From positions 31,287,561 through 31,351,560 of the forward strand of contig NC_088775.1 of NCBI RefSeq assembly GCF_954871325.1: a DNA stretch of 64,000 bases, written 5' to 3'. Origin of the DNA: Gordionus sp. m RMFG-2023 (taxonomy: Eukaryota > Nematomorpha > Gordioida > Chordodea > Parachordodidae). Positions 11,002-21,086 of this stretch are shown piece after piece; position 1 is the stretch's first letter; the number at the start of each line of letters is the position of its first letter. Below the pieces are notes generated by a model. The model was not told where the DNA came from and did not search any database. It saw nothing but the letters and a program-made list of their open reading frames with translations. A program made the translations under genes and the position numbers.

Positions 11002-14000
11002 TTACTTCCTTGGTCTTAAATGATCATTGTGGCGCATCACTGTGCCGCCCATTTCTAATTGAATCAAATTCAACTTTGAACCTCTGTTTACCCCAACAAT
11101 TCCCTTGGTCCATTTCTTGTCCCTCCCGTCAAACAAACGAGTCCATACTTTTTCTCCAACTTCAAACCTAATCTTTCGATCCTCCACAACTTCCTTCTCG
11201 TGACTCTCGGCCCTTAGAAAATCTAGGGGAACCCTAGTCCTCCGACCCAAAAACAGTTCAGCAGGTGTCACTCCCTCCTTATTCCTAGAATTGAGGTAAT
11301 ACAACTGGGCCAAATACACCCCATTCCCTTGATTGCCGGCCTTTCTTATCCAATTCTTAACAATTGCTACCATCCTCTCAGCTTGACCATTTGAGCTGGG
11401 ATGATAGGGCGGGGTCAAAATGTGTCGAATCCTAGACTCTTTACAAAACTGCTTGAAATTTTCGCTAACAAAGGCAGGTCCTCCATCAGATACAATGGTA
11501 TCCGGTAATCCAAACCTGGCCATTAATGCCCTCAATTTCCTTACAACAATTTTCGTGGTATATCCATGTACCTCCTCATACTCTATCCATTTCGAATACG
11601 AATCCACTACTAAAAAATACGACCTTTTGTCTAAATCGAAAAAATCAACATGTAAGCGCTCCCACGGTTTTCTCGACCTAGGCCATATCTGACCCACCTC
11701 CTTTCGTGACATCGCCGCACACGAATTACACGGTTCACATGTCCTAGTGATATTTTCAATATCACTTCCCATACCCGGCCACCAAACATATTCACGGGCC
11801 CACGATTTCATCTTCCCTTGACCTTGATGTCCAGCATGTAACAAATTTAAAATTTTACCCCTTAATTTGAACGGAATTACTGCACGATTACCCCTCATTA
11901 AACAATCATCTATCACAGACAATTCCTCCTTAACCTTTTTAAAAACTTTACAATCCTCCTCCCAAGTCTTTTTCCCCATTACACATAACTTTATCCTAGT
12001 CATTTCTCTATCTCTCAATGTACTCAACTTAAGATCCTCCCAATTGGTAGGACCCCCTTTGAGCATATGCGAAAGCGAACAAACCAGGGCTTTTTTACTG
12101 TTTCGAACCTTATCCTTGTTCCCTTCATCATTTCCTTCACTTAATCCTAATCGGGACAAACTATCAGGCAAACAATTCTCTTTACCGCAACGATATCGGA
12201 TCTCCACATTAAAGCTGCCCACCAACAACAACCAACGTTGTAACCGTGGAGACATCATTAACTCCCGATTGTTTTTCCGAAATAAGTGAATTAACGGTTT
12301 GTGATCAGTAAAAATTACAAATTTTTTACCAATCAAATATTCACGACATTTCGTCAACCCGAAAATCACAGCCAAGGCCTCCTGTTCAATCACAGAATAC
12401 CTGGTTTCCACCTCACGAAAAACACGCGAGAAAAACAATACGGGTCTCTCCAAGCCCTCTATTACCTGTAATAACGCACCACCAACTCCTTTATTTGAGG
12501 CATCCACCGCCAAAACAATTTCCAAGTCATTATCAAAACACACCAAAATTGGCTCTTTTCCAATTTTTTCCTTTAAAATTTCAAAAGCAATCTGCTGTAC
12601 ATCCTTCCACTCATAATGAATTCCTTTTTTCAATAAATCATATAACGGCGCCGCCACCTTTGCAAAATCTTCCACGAACCTATGGTAATAATTGACCATA
12701 CCCAAAAAAGACTGCAACTCAGCCTTAGTGTCAGGCCGTTTCATGTTCGATATATTCTTCAAATTTTTATCCAAAGGTTTCACTTCAATTCCATTAATTC
12801 GATGACCCAAATATTCAACCTCCATTACCCCCAGAACACTTTTCTCCTTACTAGCTCTCAAGCCTTTATCACGAATTCTCCTAAACACTTCCTCCAAACG
12901 TTGATTATGCTGCTCCGGCGTCACTCCAGTAATTAACACATCATCCATATAATAAAATACTCCTTCCAATCCTTGGAAAACTGACGCCATGGTCCGTTGA
13001 AAAATGGGAGCAGATACACTCAACCCAAATGGTAATCTACAAAACGCAAACAACCCCTTTGGAGTCGTTATCGTCAATAATTTACGGATTTCCTTTCTCA
13101 AAGGTAACTGCAAATACGCCGACGAAAAATCCACCTTGGAAAAATATTTCGCACCCTTCAACTGAGCCAAAATCTCTTCAATCCTAGGCAATGGATATTT
13201 AACCTCCACCACCCATCGATTTACCGTGACCCTGAAATCCGCCCAAAGTCTCAATTTACCATTTGCCTTTTTAACAGGCACTAACGGAGTTGCCCAATCG
13301 CTATATCCCACAGGAATAATAATGCCGTCCTTCACCCATCTATCTAATTCCTCATCGATCTCCTTCCTCCATTCGAAAGGAACTCGCCGACAAGCCAAAA
13401 AGATCGGTGAAAAACCCTCCCTCAGTTGAACATCAACTTGATAATCATTTAAACAACCTAATTTTTCATCAAAAATAATGCCATACTGCCTCACTAGAAT
13501 AGGAATAGCTTGATTAACCTTATTCCAATCCTTTTTTCCCCCGGCCACAATTTGCTTCTCATTTCCCTCATTATTATGATCCAACTTACTCGATTCCTCC
13601 ATTATCTCCTCCGAAATTTCACAAATTTTATTATCAGTATTATCCAAATTTTCACTCTCTCCAACATCCATTATTACATTATCACTAGTATCAAAAATAT
13701 TCCAATAATTATTGGGAGGACCAAGCTTGGTAATCCAATCCCACCCCATAACAGTCTCAACATTTTCCTTTACTACCCATAAATCAAGGAAAAATATAGT
13801 ATCATTAAGATTAACCCCCAATTTGGCCTTTCCCAACACAGCGACTTCCGATCCATCAAACTGCCTGACACACATAGCCTCTTTTTCCAGTTTGCCCCCA
13901 GGCCAATACTTATAAAAATTCTCCTGCGACATTAGAGAAATACTAGCCCCGGTGTCAAATAGCATTTCTATATTCCTATGATCAATCCTCAAACTAACCC

Positions 14001-14406
14001 TCGGACACAAACATGGTCCATCTAATTTTTCCGTCATTAAAATATCATATGTTTTAATCGGAGACTCAGCGTTTATTTTATCTAAAATAATAATTTCATT
14101 GGCATTCTCATTGCCCCTTAAATTCAACTCGGAATTTAAATTTTTATTACTGACAATTACATTTCTTTTAACAAGATTTGTGGAACATCTTTTCCAAATA
14201 AAATTCTTAACATCCCTTCTAAAAGAATAACGGACAATATTCCTCGGATATTGTTCCCACCTAAATCGACTAACCTCCCTCTCAGAGAAATTACGAGAAT
14301 GATTTCTTATTTTACTTCTATCATTTCCCTCATTTCGACTTATAATATATGTTTTATTATACAAATTTTTCCGAACTCTCGGAGCCCCAACTCCTATATG
14401 ATTCAC
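11002..14406 (-). CDS. pol: Pol polyprotein, inverted gypsy copy
   Basis: This encodes 1134 residues with the same domains in the same order as the forward copy: LFDTGAS protease, YYMDDVL reverse transcriptase, FTDHKPL RNase H and HPSSNGQAERM integrase. It is nearly identical to the forward protein. Such closeness between two inverted copies implies a very recent origin, gene conversion or an assembly effect. Confidence 0.9.
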   Translation of the reverse strand: MNHIGVGAPRVRKNLYNKTYIISRNEGNDRSKIRNHSRNFSEREVSRFRWEQYPRNIVRYSFRRDVKNFIWKRCSTNLVKRNVIVSNKNLNSELNLRGNENANEIIILDKINAESPIKTYDILMTEKLDGPCLCPRVSLRIDHRNIEMLFDTGASISLMSQENFYKYWPGGKLEKEAMCVRQFDGSEVAVLGKAKLGVNLNDTIFFLDLWVVKENVETVMGWDWITKLGPPNNYWNIFDTSDNVIMDVGESENLDNTDNKICEISEEIMEESSKLDHNNEGNEKQIVAGGKKDWNKVNQAIPILVRQYGIIFDEKLGCLNDYQVDVQLREGFSPIFLACRRVPFEWRKEIDEELDRWVKDGIIIPVGYSDWATPLVPVKKANGKLRLWADFRVTVNRWVVEVKYPLPRIEEILAQLKGAKYFSKVDFSSAYLQLPLRKEIRKLLTITTPKGLFAFCRLPFGLSVSAPIFQRTMASVFQGLEGVFYYMDDVLITGVTPEQHNQRLEEVFRRIRDKGLRASKEKSVLGVMEVEYLGHRINGIEVKPLDKNLKNISNMKRPDTKAELQSFLGMVNYYHRFVEDFAKVAAPLYDLLKKGIHYEWKDVQQIAFEILKEKIGKEPILVCFDNDLEIVLAVDASNKGVGGALLQVIEGLERPVLFFSRVFREVETRYSVIEQEALAVIFGLTKCREYLIGKKFVIFTDHKPLIHLFRKNNRELMMSPRLQRWLLLVGSFNVEIRYRCGKENCLPDSLSRLGLSEGNDEGNKDKVRNSKKALVCSLSHMLKGGPTNWEDLKLSTLRDREMTRIKLCVMGKKTWEEDCKVFKKVKEELSVIDDCLMRGNRAVIPFKLRGKILNLLHAGHQGQGKMKSWAREYVWWPGMGSDIENITRTCEPCNSCAAMSRKEVGQIWPRSRKPWERLHVDFFDLDKRSYFLVVDSYSKWIEYEEVHGYTTKIVVRKLRALMARFGLPDTIVSDGGPAFVSENFKQFCKESRIRHILTPPYHPSSNGQAERMVAIVKNWIRKAGNQGNGVYLAQLYYLNSRNKEGVTPAELFLGRRTRVPLDFLRAESHEKEVVEDRKIRFEVGEKVWTRLFDGRDKKWTKGIVGVNRGSKLNLIQLEMGGTVMRHNDHLRPRK

Positions 14407-14421
14407 CTTGCAATCATATAG

Positions 14422-15171
14422 TCAACACGAATTTCGTGATACTTCCATGCAGTCCACAGCTACATGTCCCGGCCTTTTACACTTAAAACATAATCGGACC
14501 CCATTTAAACTAACCACTTTTACATTGGCATTTCCTATATCAGGTCTCTTTAACGGAAATCCATCTTTAAACCTTTGCTCTGGGACTACGCAGGTATCCC
14601 TTTTATGTCCTCGCCATCCGCAACGATGGCAAATGATCATTTCAACAAATCTTTTATTTTCCTCGTAATCATTAAATTTCTTATTCATATTTCTATCACT
14701 CACCTGGCTCTTAACCGGACCTTTGCTCTCCTTCATCAACGCATTGATGGCTTCTTTCATTTCTTTCATTTCCAGGAGGATCCTATCTGACCTCTCCCCA
14801 ACATTTCCAGCCTTGATTTCCTCTAAAACATCTTTTAGATTACTTTCCAAGTCTGCTATTTTCTTCCCATAAATATCCGATATTAAATTAAAATACGTTT
14901 CCTCCACTTTCTTTTTATAAACATTTGACACCGCAGTGTCCTTCTTCCAATTGCAATACATGACTGTCAGTACCGCAGTACCCCTTTTTACTAACAATTT
15001 CAATATAATAATCAATAAATACATCATTAATAATATTCCCACAGTAATCAACTGTTTACCTAAATCCAATTCATTAAAGTTCTTATACATAACTTTATAA
15101 CCCAAATCCTGATAAAAGAGAACCTTATCCCCAAAACTATACTTCCCACTAGGCCTAAAAAAATAAACCAT
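14422..15171 (-). CDS. Gag-like protein, inverted gypsy copy
   Basis: This is a 249-residue protein identical in layout to the one at 3286-4035: a membrane-like segment near residues 41-61, a charged middle and two C-terminal CCHC knuckles. It lies in the same frame as the adjoining pol. Confidence 0.75.
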   Translation of the reverse strand: MVYFFRPSGKYSFGDKVLFYQDLGYKVMYKNFNELDLGKQLITVGILLMMYLLIIILKLLVKRGTAVLTVMYCNWKKDTAVSNVYKKKVEETYFNLISDIYGKKIADLESNLKDVLEEIKAGNVGERSDRILLEMKEMKEAINALMKESKGPVKSQVSDRNMNKKFNDYEENKRFVEMIICHRCGWRGHKRDTCVVPEQRFKDGFPLKRPDIGNANVKVVSLNGVRLCFKCKRPGHVAVDCMEVSRNSC

Positions 15172-15383
15172 TTGCTCATAAATTCTTTTAATTAATACTA
15201 ATAATCAATTACAAAAATTTAAATATTTGTAGAAAATATTAATACAGCACCTAAAATAAAAACTTCTCTATTAGAATCGTATAATGGTAGTACAAATGCG
15301 CAGTCAAAAATTCTTAAAAAAATTATATAATTAAAAATTTTTTGTTTTACCTTCTAAATCGAATAACTCCTAGGAAACTATCA

Positions 15384-15399
15384 GCGTCACAAGACACCA
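15384..15399 (-). promoter_or_regulatory. Candidate primer binding site, inverted gypsy copy
   Basis: Read on the minus strand, TGGTGTCTTGTGACGC lies one base past the end of the LTR. A TGG start at this offset is normal for tRNA-primed LTR elements. I cannot say which tRNA it matches. Confidence 0.45.
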
Positions 15400-15400
15400 C

Positions 15401-15676
15401 TAAAAAAATTCTTAAAACTTTATTCGAATTTAAACTTACACACTAAAAAAAAATCTTAAACACAAACTAAGAAAAAAACAAAAACAAGTCAAACAAATTC
15501 CCGAAACTACAAAAATCACCAAACAGACAGGAAATATAACTCGCGAAGAATGATTTTCTTTATTAATAATTTCCGAAATAAAAGAAAAAATTTTCTAAAA
15601 AAAGAATAAAAAAAAAAATAATAACATCATTATATAATACTTTTACATATATCTATATCATCTAATCTAGGTTGAT
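15401..15676 (-). repeat. Partial 5' LTR of inverted gypsy copy
   Basis: It matches the inner part of the other LTRs in reverse orientation and ends in TTTTTTTA on the minus strand. Its outer part is replaced by the sequence of the 3' segment that follows. Confidence 0.75.
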
Positions 15677-16735
15677 TATTGTGGTAATGTATGTATTGTA
15701 AATGAATAAAAGTGTAAAAAATAAAAGGAATAGAAAAGTTGTAATTCATTTTGTGAATACATTTTTGTTCATAGCCTTATAGGATAAATCATGGTTGTTG
15801 AACATTGGTATTGGTACTGGGAAAATATTTTTTTTAAATAAAAAAAGATATAATTAATTAAAAGTTTTTGTTTGAGTTTTTTTTTCCTTTCCCCCCCTTT
15901 TCTCTTGTTTATAATTTAATGGTCTGTGTATGTGTGGAATACCGTAAAAGGAAATAGGAAAAGTTTAAAACGTGTTTATGTTTTGGAACGCAATCATGGA
16001 TTGATTTTGTTTTTGTGTATGAAGTGTTAATTTTTTTAATGAAAATTAAATTATAAAGGTGTTTATTTAATTTAATTTTTTTTGTAAAAGATTTTTTTTT
16101 TAAATTATAAAATGGTTTATTTTTTTTAAATTCCCCAAAAAAACTTGTATTAACCGATTACAGTCTTAACAAACTCGTGTCAAGTTAATTATCCAGCCAA
16201 TGCTCATGAATTAGCGTTTAATCAACTAATCGGAACAATGACAACCACCCGGCTATATTTCTCTGCATCGTTGATTTGAGCAGTACACGAAGGAATATCA
16301 CAGTTCCATCAATGATTAGTCAATGAACATTCTTTATTATGAATGGATATCGCAAAAGAAAAAAAAAGGAAGCAGGAAACGTAGCAGATGATTTGACAAG
16401 GATTTTATTATCACCGGCAAAACAACTTAATGTTAATGTGTAAAATAATATTAATGACGATTCTGAAATTGAATACTTTAGGAAATATCCATTGTTCCTT
16501 TCGGATTGGTGTTTCTCATACAATGGATCATTCACATTGAAATTAGTTATTTTTTTGAAATATTCAAGGTAATCATGATATTATTGAATTAATTATATAA
16601 AATTGAAGGGCTTTATAAAATTTTATAAATTTGTTATAGCAATTTGATTCAGCATGCGACACCGTTATATATCGATTATTTTTTTAACAAAAATATATAT
16701 ATGCCGACATGCCACGAGCCCATAAAGGGGTGGCA
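15677..16735 (+). mobile_element. 3' segment of a third gypsy copy
   Basis: Bases 15677-15845 match 7886-8050 of the forward copy closely. The next ~850 bases have no counterpart in the other copies and lack ORF3. A polypurine tract (CATAAAGGGGTGGCA) then precedes the last LTR. This may be the 3' end of the original resident element, or of a diverged subfamily. I see no gene in it. Confidence 0.65.
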
Positions 16736-17118
16736 TGTCGTATTTGTAAATACGTAAATGTTTTATATTTTTTTTAACGCGGAATGCCAATCAACCTAGA
16801 TTAGATGATATAGATATATGTAAAAGTATTATATAATTATTATTATTATTATTTTTTTTAAAAAAAATTAATTTCTTTTTATAGAAAAATTATATTTTTT
16901 TATTTTATTTTATTCTTTTTTTAGAAAATTTTTTCTTTTATTTCGGAAATTATTAATAAAGAAAATCATTCTTCGCGAGTTATATTTCCTGTCTGTTTGG
17001 TGATTTTTGTAGTTTCGGGAATTTGTTTGACTTGTTTTTGTTTTTTTCTTAGTTTGTGTTTAAGATTTTTTTTTAGTGTGTAAGTTTAAATTCGAATAAA
17101 GTTTTAAGAATTTTTTTA
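16736..17118 (+). repeat. Last LTR of the gypsy composite
   Basis: It runs from TGTCGTATTTG to TTTTTTTA and is the most complete LTR in the window (about 383 bases). It is followed by GTTTT, which matches the bases before the first LTR. Confidence 0.8.
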
Positions 17119-17123
17119 GTTTT
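17119..17123. repeat. Target site duplication, right (GTTTT)
   Basis: This is the partner of 2730-2734; see the composite element. The match is five of five, but the sequence is simple. Confidence 0.5.
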
Positions 17124-17534
17124 TATTTTAAAAAATAATAAAAAAAGATTTTTATATAGTTCAGACATTGTACTTCAAAACTGGAAAAGAAAAATATGAA
17201 AAAAATATTTTTTTATGTCCCTAAGAAACCCTCAAACTTTGCGAATTTATGAGGTCTAAAATGCAAAATTTTCTAAGTGATCTCACAAGCATATTATAAA
17301 ATTATTTCGATGAAAACTAGTGTGTATATATTATTTATAGATATATCAATATTTATCAATCATTTTTGAATTTTTAAATAATTAAAATTTTAATAGGTAA
17401 CCACATAAAGTTGACTGGTGCATATATGCACCGTTAACCATCTAGCAGTATAAATTATTTAAAAAAATTCAAACAAATGAAATTTAACATAATAAATTAT
17501 AATTTTTTATATTATACTTAAAACCACTACCGTC

Positions 17535-17660
17535 ACTAAGGGTGGGGGGAGGAGGGGTGGGTGACTCGAGCCCCCTAGGAATTTTTTTTTAAAAATTTTA
17601 TACCCAAAAAAAAGACTTTTGAAAATAATTTAAAAATTTTTTTTAGCCCCCTGAGATTAA
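17535..17660. repeat. G-rich then C-rich low-complexity patch
   Basis: A GGGTGGGGGGAGGAGGGGTGGG run is followed by GAGCCCCCTAGG and AGCCCCCTGAG. It lies inside the left end of the piggyBac element and resembles other G/C-run patches near 28.1, 41.9 and 44.2 kb. It is probably an older short-element remnant. Confidence 0.4.
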
Positions 17661-17917
17661 ATCGAATAATATATTGTTCCTATTATAATTTTTAATCCCG
17701 ATCAAATTATATGAAATTATTAGGTTCATAAATATTCAAAAGTTTAAAATTATTTTTAGCCTCTTCCTTTCTGAAGATTTTATTTTATTTATATAAAATA
17801 TTATGCACCTGTTTTGTCAATTCAATCAAAATTATCAAAATAATAGATGACTATAAAAAAATCAAGATTCTATGAAAAAAATTTGTCTAGATATTTAATT
17901 TTTAATAAATTTTTTTA

Positions 17918-19627
17918 ATGAAACGTTTTCTAACAATTGAACAAGCGCTTGCTCAACTTTTTGAAGAGGAACCAATTGAAGAAAGAGATATGGTTATAAT
18001 TCCGCCAAACCCCTCTGCAGTTAGTGATGAAGAAGATTTCGATGAAAATGACTTAACAAATGTCGGATTTTTGCCTTCAGATACAGCTGGAGAATTGGAG
18101 ATTCATAATTCAGTTGATGACGACCTTCCAGAACCATATTCTACAAGAAGCTATTCTCGAATTTCTCACAATTTAAAATGGAGAAAAACGGATGCAATAT
18201 ATTCTTTAAGCCCTTTCAATGAAGAAAAGGAAGATGTAATAAAACTTGAAAATGATTTACATGGTAAAAGTCCATCAGATATATTTTCTTTAATTTTCGA
18301 CGAAGACTTATATTCCCTAATTGTAGAACAAAGTAATATTTATGCTAAACAAATGAATAGATCTAACATATGCATAACCATCCAAGATATTCAGAGATTT
18401 ATTGGAATTCTATTATTTACTGGATATCATTCTCTCCCACAAGAAAGAATGTATTGGTCTAATGATAGCGATATTTCTATTTCAATAATCCGGGATACAA
18501 TGACCCAATTACAATTTCGAAATATAATATCCATTTGGCAGACAATACTAAAATAGATATACATGATAGATTTTATAAAGTTAGGCCTTACATTAATATA
18601 TTGACTAATAAATTTCAGCAATTCGGAATTTTCAAACATCATTTATCAATAGATGAACAGATGATACCATATCGAGGAAGACATTCTTGAAAATGTTCAT
18701 AAAAGGAAAACCAATTAGATTCGGATACAAGTCTTGGATATTGGCTTCTTCCGATGGTTACGTTATCTCATTTGATATATATCAAGGAAAAAGCGAAAAT
18801 AAATATGAATATGGATTAGGTGGAAATGTAATCATAAAATTATTAAAGGCATTGCAAAAACCAAATTATCATAAAATATATTTTGATAATTTCTTTACAT
18901 CATTTAAACTCTTGTCAGACTTAAAACAAATGGGATATTTTGCAACTGGAACTGTGAGGGACAATAAAATAGAGCATTGCTCAGTTGAATCTATAAAGGT
19001 TGTAACAAAAAAAGAAAGAGGATATTATGATTATAGGTTTGAAAAATTAAACGAAATATTTGTAGTTCGTTGAAATGATAATTCGGTGGTGACCGTTGCA
19101 TCGACATGCTACACTATCTCTTTGCTTTCTAATGTTTCAAGGTATTCTAAGAAAATATCTTCTAAAATAAAAATTCCTCAGCCAAATATGGTAACTGCTT
19201 ATAACAAACACATGGGTGGAGTTGATCTATGTGATAATCTAATATCTACATATAGAATAAAAATAAGAGGAAAAAAATGGTGGTGGCCAATATTCACCAA
19301 TTTTATTGATGTAGCTTTGGTAAATTCATGGAAAATCTGGAAATTCGTGAATAGAGATGACAAGAGTTTGCTTGCATTTAGACGAGAAGTTACTACTACC
19401 TCCTTCGAACGCCAGTAAAAATTGAAAAAAATTCAAGTACAGGTCACGCCAGCCAGTTTGCATTACAGTGTGAAAACCCTATTGATTCATCTGGACATTA
19501 TTTATCCAAAATTATAGATGGAAAAAGACGAAGATGCAGATATTGCCATACGCACTCAAGATATATGTGCCAAACATGTCAAATCGCACTCCATATTAAA
19601 TGTTTCAAGGATTTTCATAATATATAA
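17918..19627 (+). pseudogene. piggyBac transposase, broken
   Basis: The reading frame starts MKRFLTIEQALAQLFEEE. An acidic N-terminal region leads into the DDE_Tnp_1_7-type core. The three catalytic aspartates are visible in SIDEQMIPYRGR (about 18648), KIYFDNFF (about 18876) and KHMGGVDLCDN (about 19209). A C-terminal cysteine-rich finger (CRYCH, CQTC) lies at about 19535-19610. The gene is interrupted by frameshifts near 18530, 18685 and between 19390 and 19500, and by an in-frame TGA near 19073 where the family has Trp (VVRW). At least four breaks mean it is dead, although the ends could still be mobilised by an active relative. Confidence 0.9.
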
Positions 19628-19756
19628 ACATTTTCTCGTTTTTATTATAAATTACAAAAAAAGAATAAAGATATTTGTTGTTTTTTGATCTTATAGTATT
19701 TTATATAATTTTTATCTTTTTTAACCTCTTAATGGTTAACGGTGCATATATGCACC

Positions 19757-20029
19757 AGGCTAGATTTTCTATTTAGGATTATTTTTTTTGGCTAATTTTT
19801 TTAGAATATCATAAGCATTAATCAATATAATTTGAAAAAATTGAGCATTTTTATCCACTAGAAAAATCTTGAACATTAATGGGTTAAAAAGCTAAAAACC
19901 GGTATTTTTATCGAACCTAAACCGCTAAAAAATTTCTAGCCGAACCTGAACCGAACCACTAGAATGCCTTTGAACCGGTTCGAATCTCATAATTTTATGA
20001 TTATAAAATAATGTGTATGTTATTACTAG
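19757..20029. other. Short gap between piggyBac and DDE element
   Basis: AT-rich DNA with a patch of CCGAACC/AACCGG-like words at about 19900-19985. Similar CCGAACCAACCC words occur at about 2655-2672. There is no gene. Confidence 0.4.
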
Positions 20030-20430
20030 TCGGTCTAGAATTGGAGTGCTCCACTCGACATTTTCAAAATTTTTGAGTTAGAAGTGGATAATAACTTATT
20101 TATTCCTAATATATATAAAAATAAAAACTAGATTAAAAAATATTAATTTTTGCCAAAGTTATAGCTCTGTCAATTTTGCTCTATTTGCATATAACGAAGT
20201 AATTTTTGCTTCATATGCATGCCCTATCATATTATCTTATTTAATCACGTGTTGTATTTCCCTCCTTTTTTAATTTTTTGTTTTCCATATTGAATCGTAT
20301 AATTTTCATTACATTTATCTCTATTCCTATTTTAATGTCGAGGTAAATTTTATATTATTACATATTATAAATTAAATATTTGAATTATTATGTATTAGTT
20401 TGTTAATATAATAAATTTCATTTTTTTTAT

Positions 20431-21004
20431 TTAATCAAGCTGGCAATTTTTGATAATTTTGGATCTATTTTTATTTAATTTCCACCAGTCTAATGGATTT
20501 TTATTATTACAAATTGTGGCTTCATCCACATATTTGCTTATTTCTAAGTTATTATTGTTGTGACTAGGTTTAATATGATATATTTTATAAAACCCTTAAT
20601 TTCTAGTTTTAAATAAACATGGAAAAAAAATCATGAAGCATTACCATAAAAACAGGGCTAAGAACCAACTCTCAAAATTTTACTGAATCCAAATTCTTTT
20701 TTTAAACTAGGAATTTATTAGGTGATGTAAATATAAAATTTATTTATTTAATCAAAATAATCTCTGGCAATTTTTGATAATTTTGGATATCTATTTTTAT
20801 TTAATTTCCAACAGTCTAATGGATTTCTATTATTATAAATTGTGGCTTCATCCACATATTTGCTTATTTCTAAGTTATTATTGTTGTGACTAGGTTTAAC
20901 CTGATATATTTTATAAAACCCTTAATTTCTAGTTTTAAATAAACATGGGAAAATAATCATAAAGCATAACCATAAAAACAGGGCTGGCAAAATTTTACTG
21001 AATT
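20431..21004 (+). repeat. Direct ~255-bp duplication (two copies, offset ~324 bp)
   Basis: Copies at 20431-20692 and 20749-21004 share long strings such as TGTGGCTTCATCCACATATT and TTGTGACTAGGTTTAA, with few differences. They lie between the left TIR and the transposase coding region, probably in the 5' UTR or first intron. They could be a duplicated promoter or intron segment. Confidence 0.8.
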
Positions 21005-21086
21005 ACCTTTCTCATAAAAGATTACATAAAATTAAATTTGATTAAATAATTGTTTAACATGTATCACAATTTTTTAATATTTCTAG

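Larger units (their letters stand above)
9502..15676 (-). mobile_element. Inverted gypsy copy (truncated at both ends)
   Basis: This is the reverse complement of about 3.08-8.96 kb at near identity. It runs from inside ORF3 (at 9502) back through pol and the gag-like gene to a partial LTR (15401-15676). It has no 3' LTR of its own, so it could not have integrated in this form by the normal route. Its coding parts look as complete as those of the forward copy, apart from the truncated ORF3. Confidence 0.85.
2735..17118. mobile_element. Composite Ty3/gypsy LTR element: forward copy, inverted copy, 3' segment
   Basis: The layout is: LTR (2735-3082), forward internal region, LTR (9170-9501), an inverted copy (9502-15676) that ends in its own partial LTR, then a forward 3' segment (15677-16735) and a last LTR (16736-17118). 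The forward and inverted bodies are almost identical over about 5.9 kb, so the event is recent, or the arms have been homogenised, or the assembly duplicated them. The outer LTR pair shares a GTTTT target duplication, so the whole may be one insertion rearranged by a second copy. The forward copy looks whole. The inverted copy and the 3' segment are truncated. Confidence 0.8.
17418..19756 (+). mobile_element. piggyBac element with palindromic inverted ends
   Basis: GGTGCATATATGCACCGTTAAC at 17418-17439 is mirrored at 19734-19756, giving inverted repeats that extend to CCAT on the inner side. A piggyBac transposase gene lies between them. The 16-base core is itself a perfect palindrome, which is unusual for this superfamily (ends normally start CCY with TTAA outside). 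An alternative reading is that the true ends are the inner CCATNNAG sequences with TTAA as the target duplication, and that the element sits in a target made of two palindromes joined by TTAA. A third copy of the end is at 2677-2699. Confidence 0.75.

Noticed and set aside
11420-14790. Open frames on the strand opposite the gypsy genes (for example 140 codons at 11867)
   Set aside because: They mirror the real pol and gag frames, occur identically opposite both copies, and carry no motifs.
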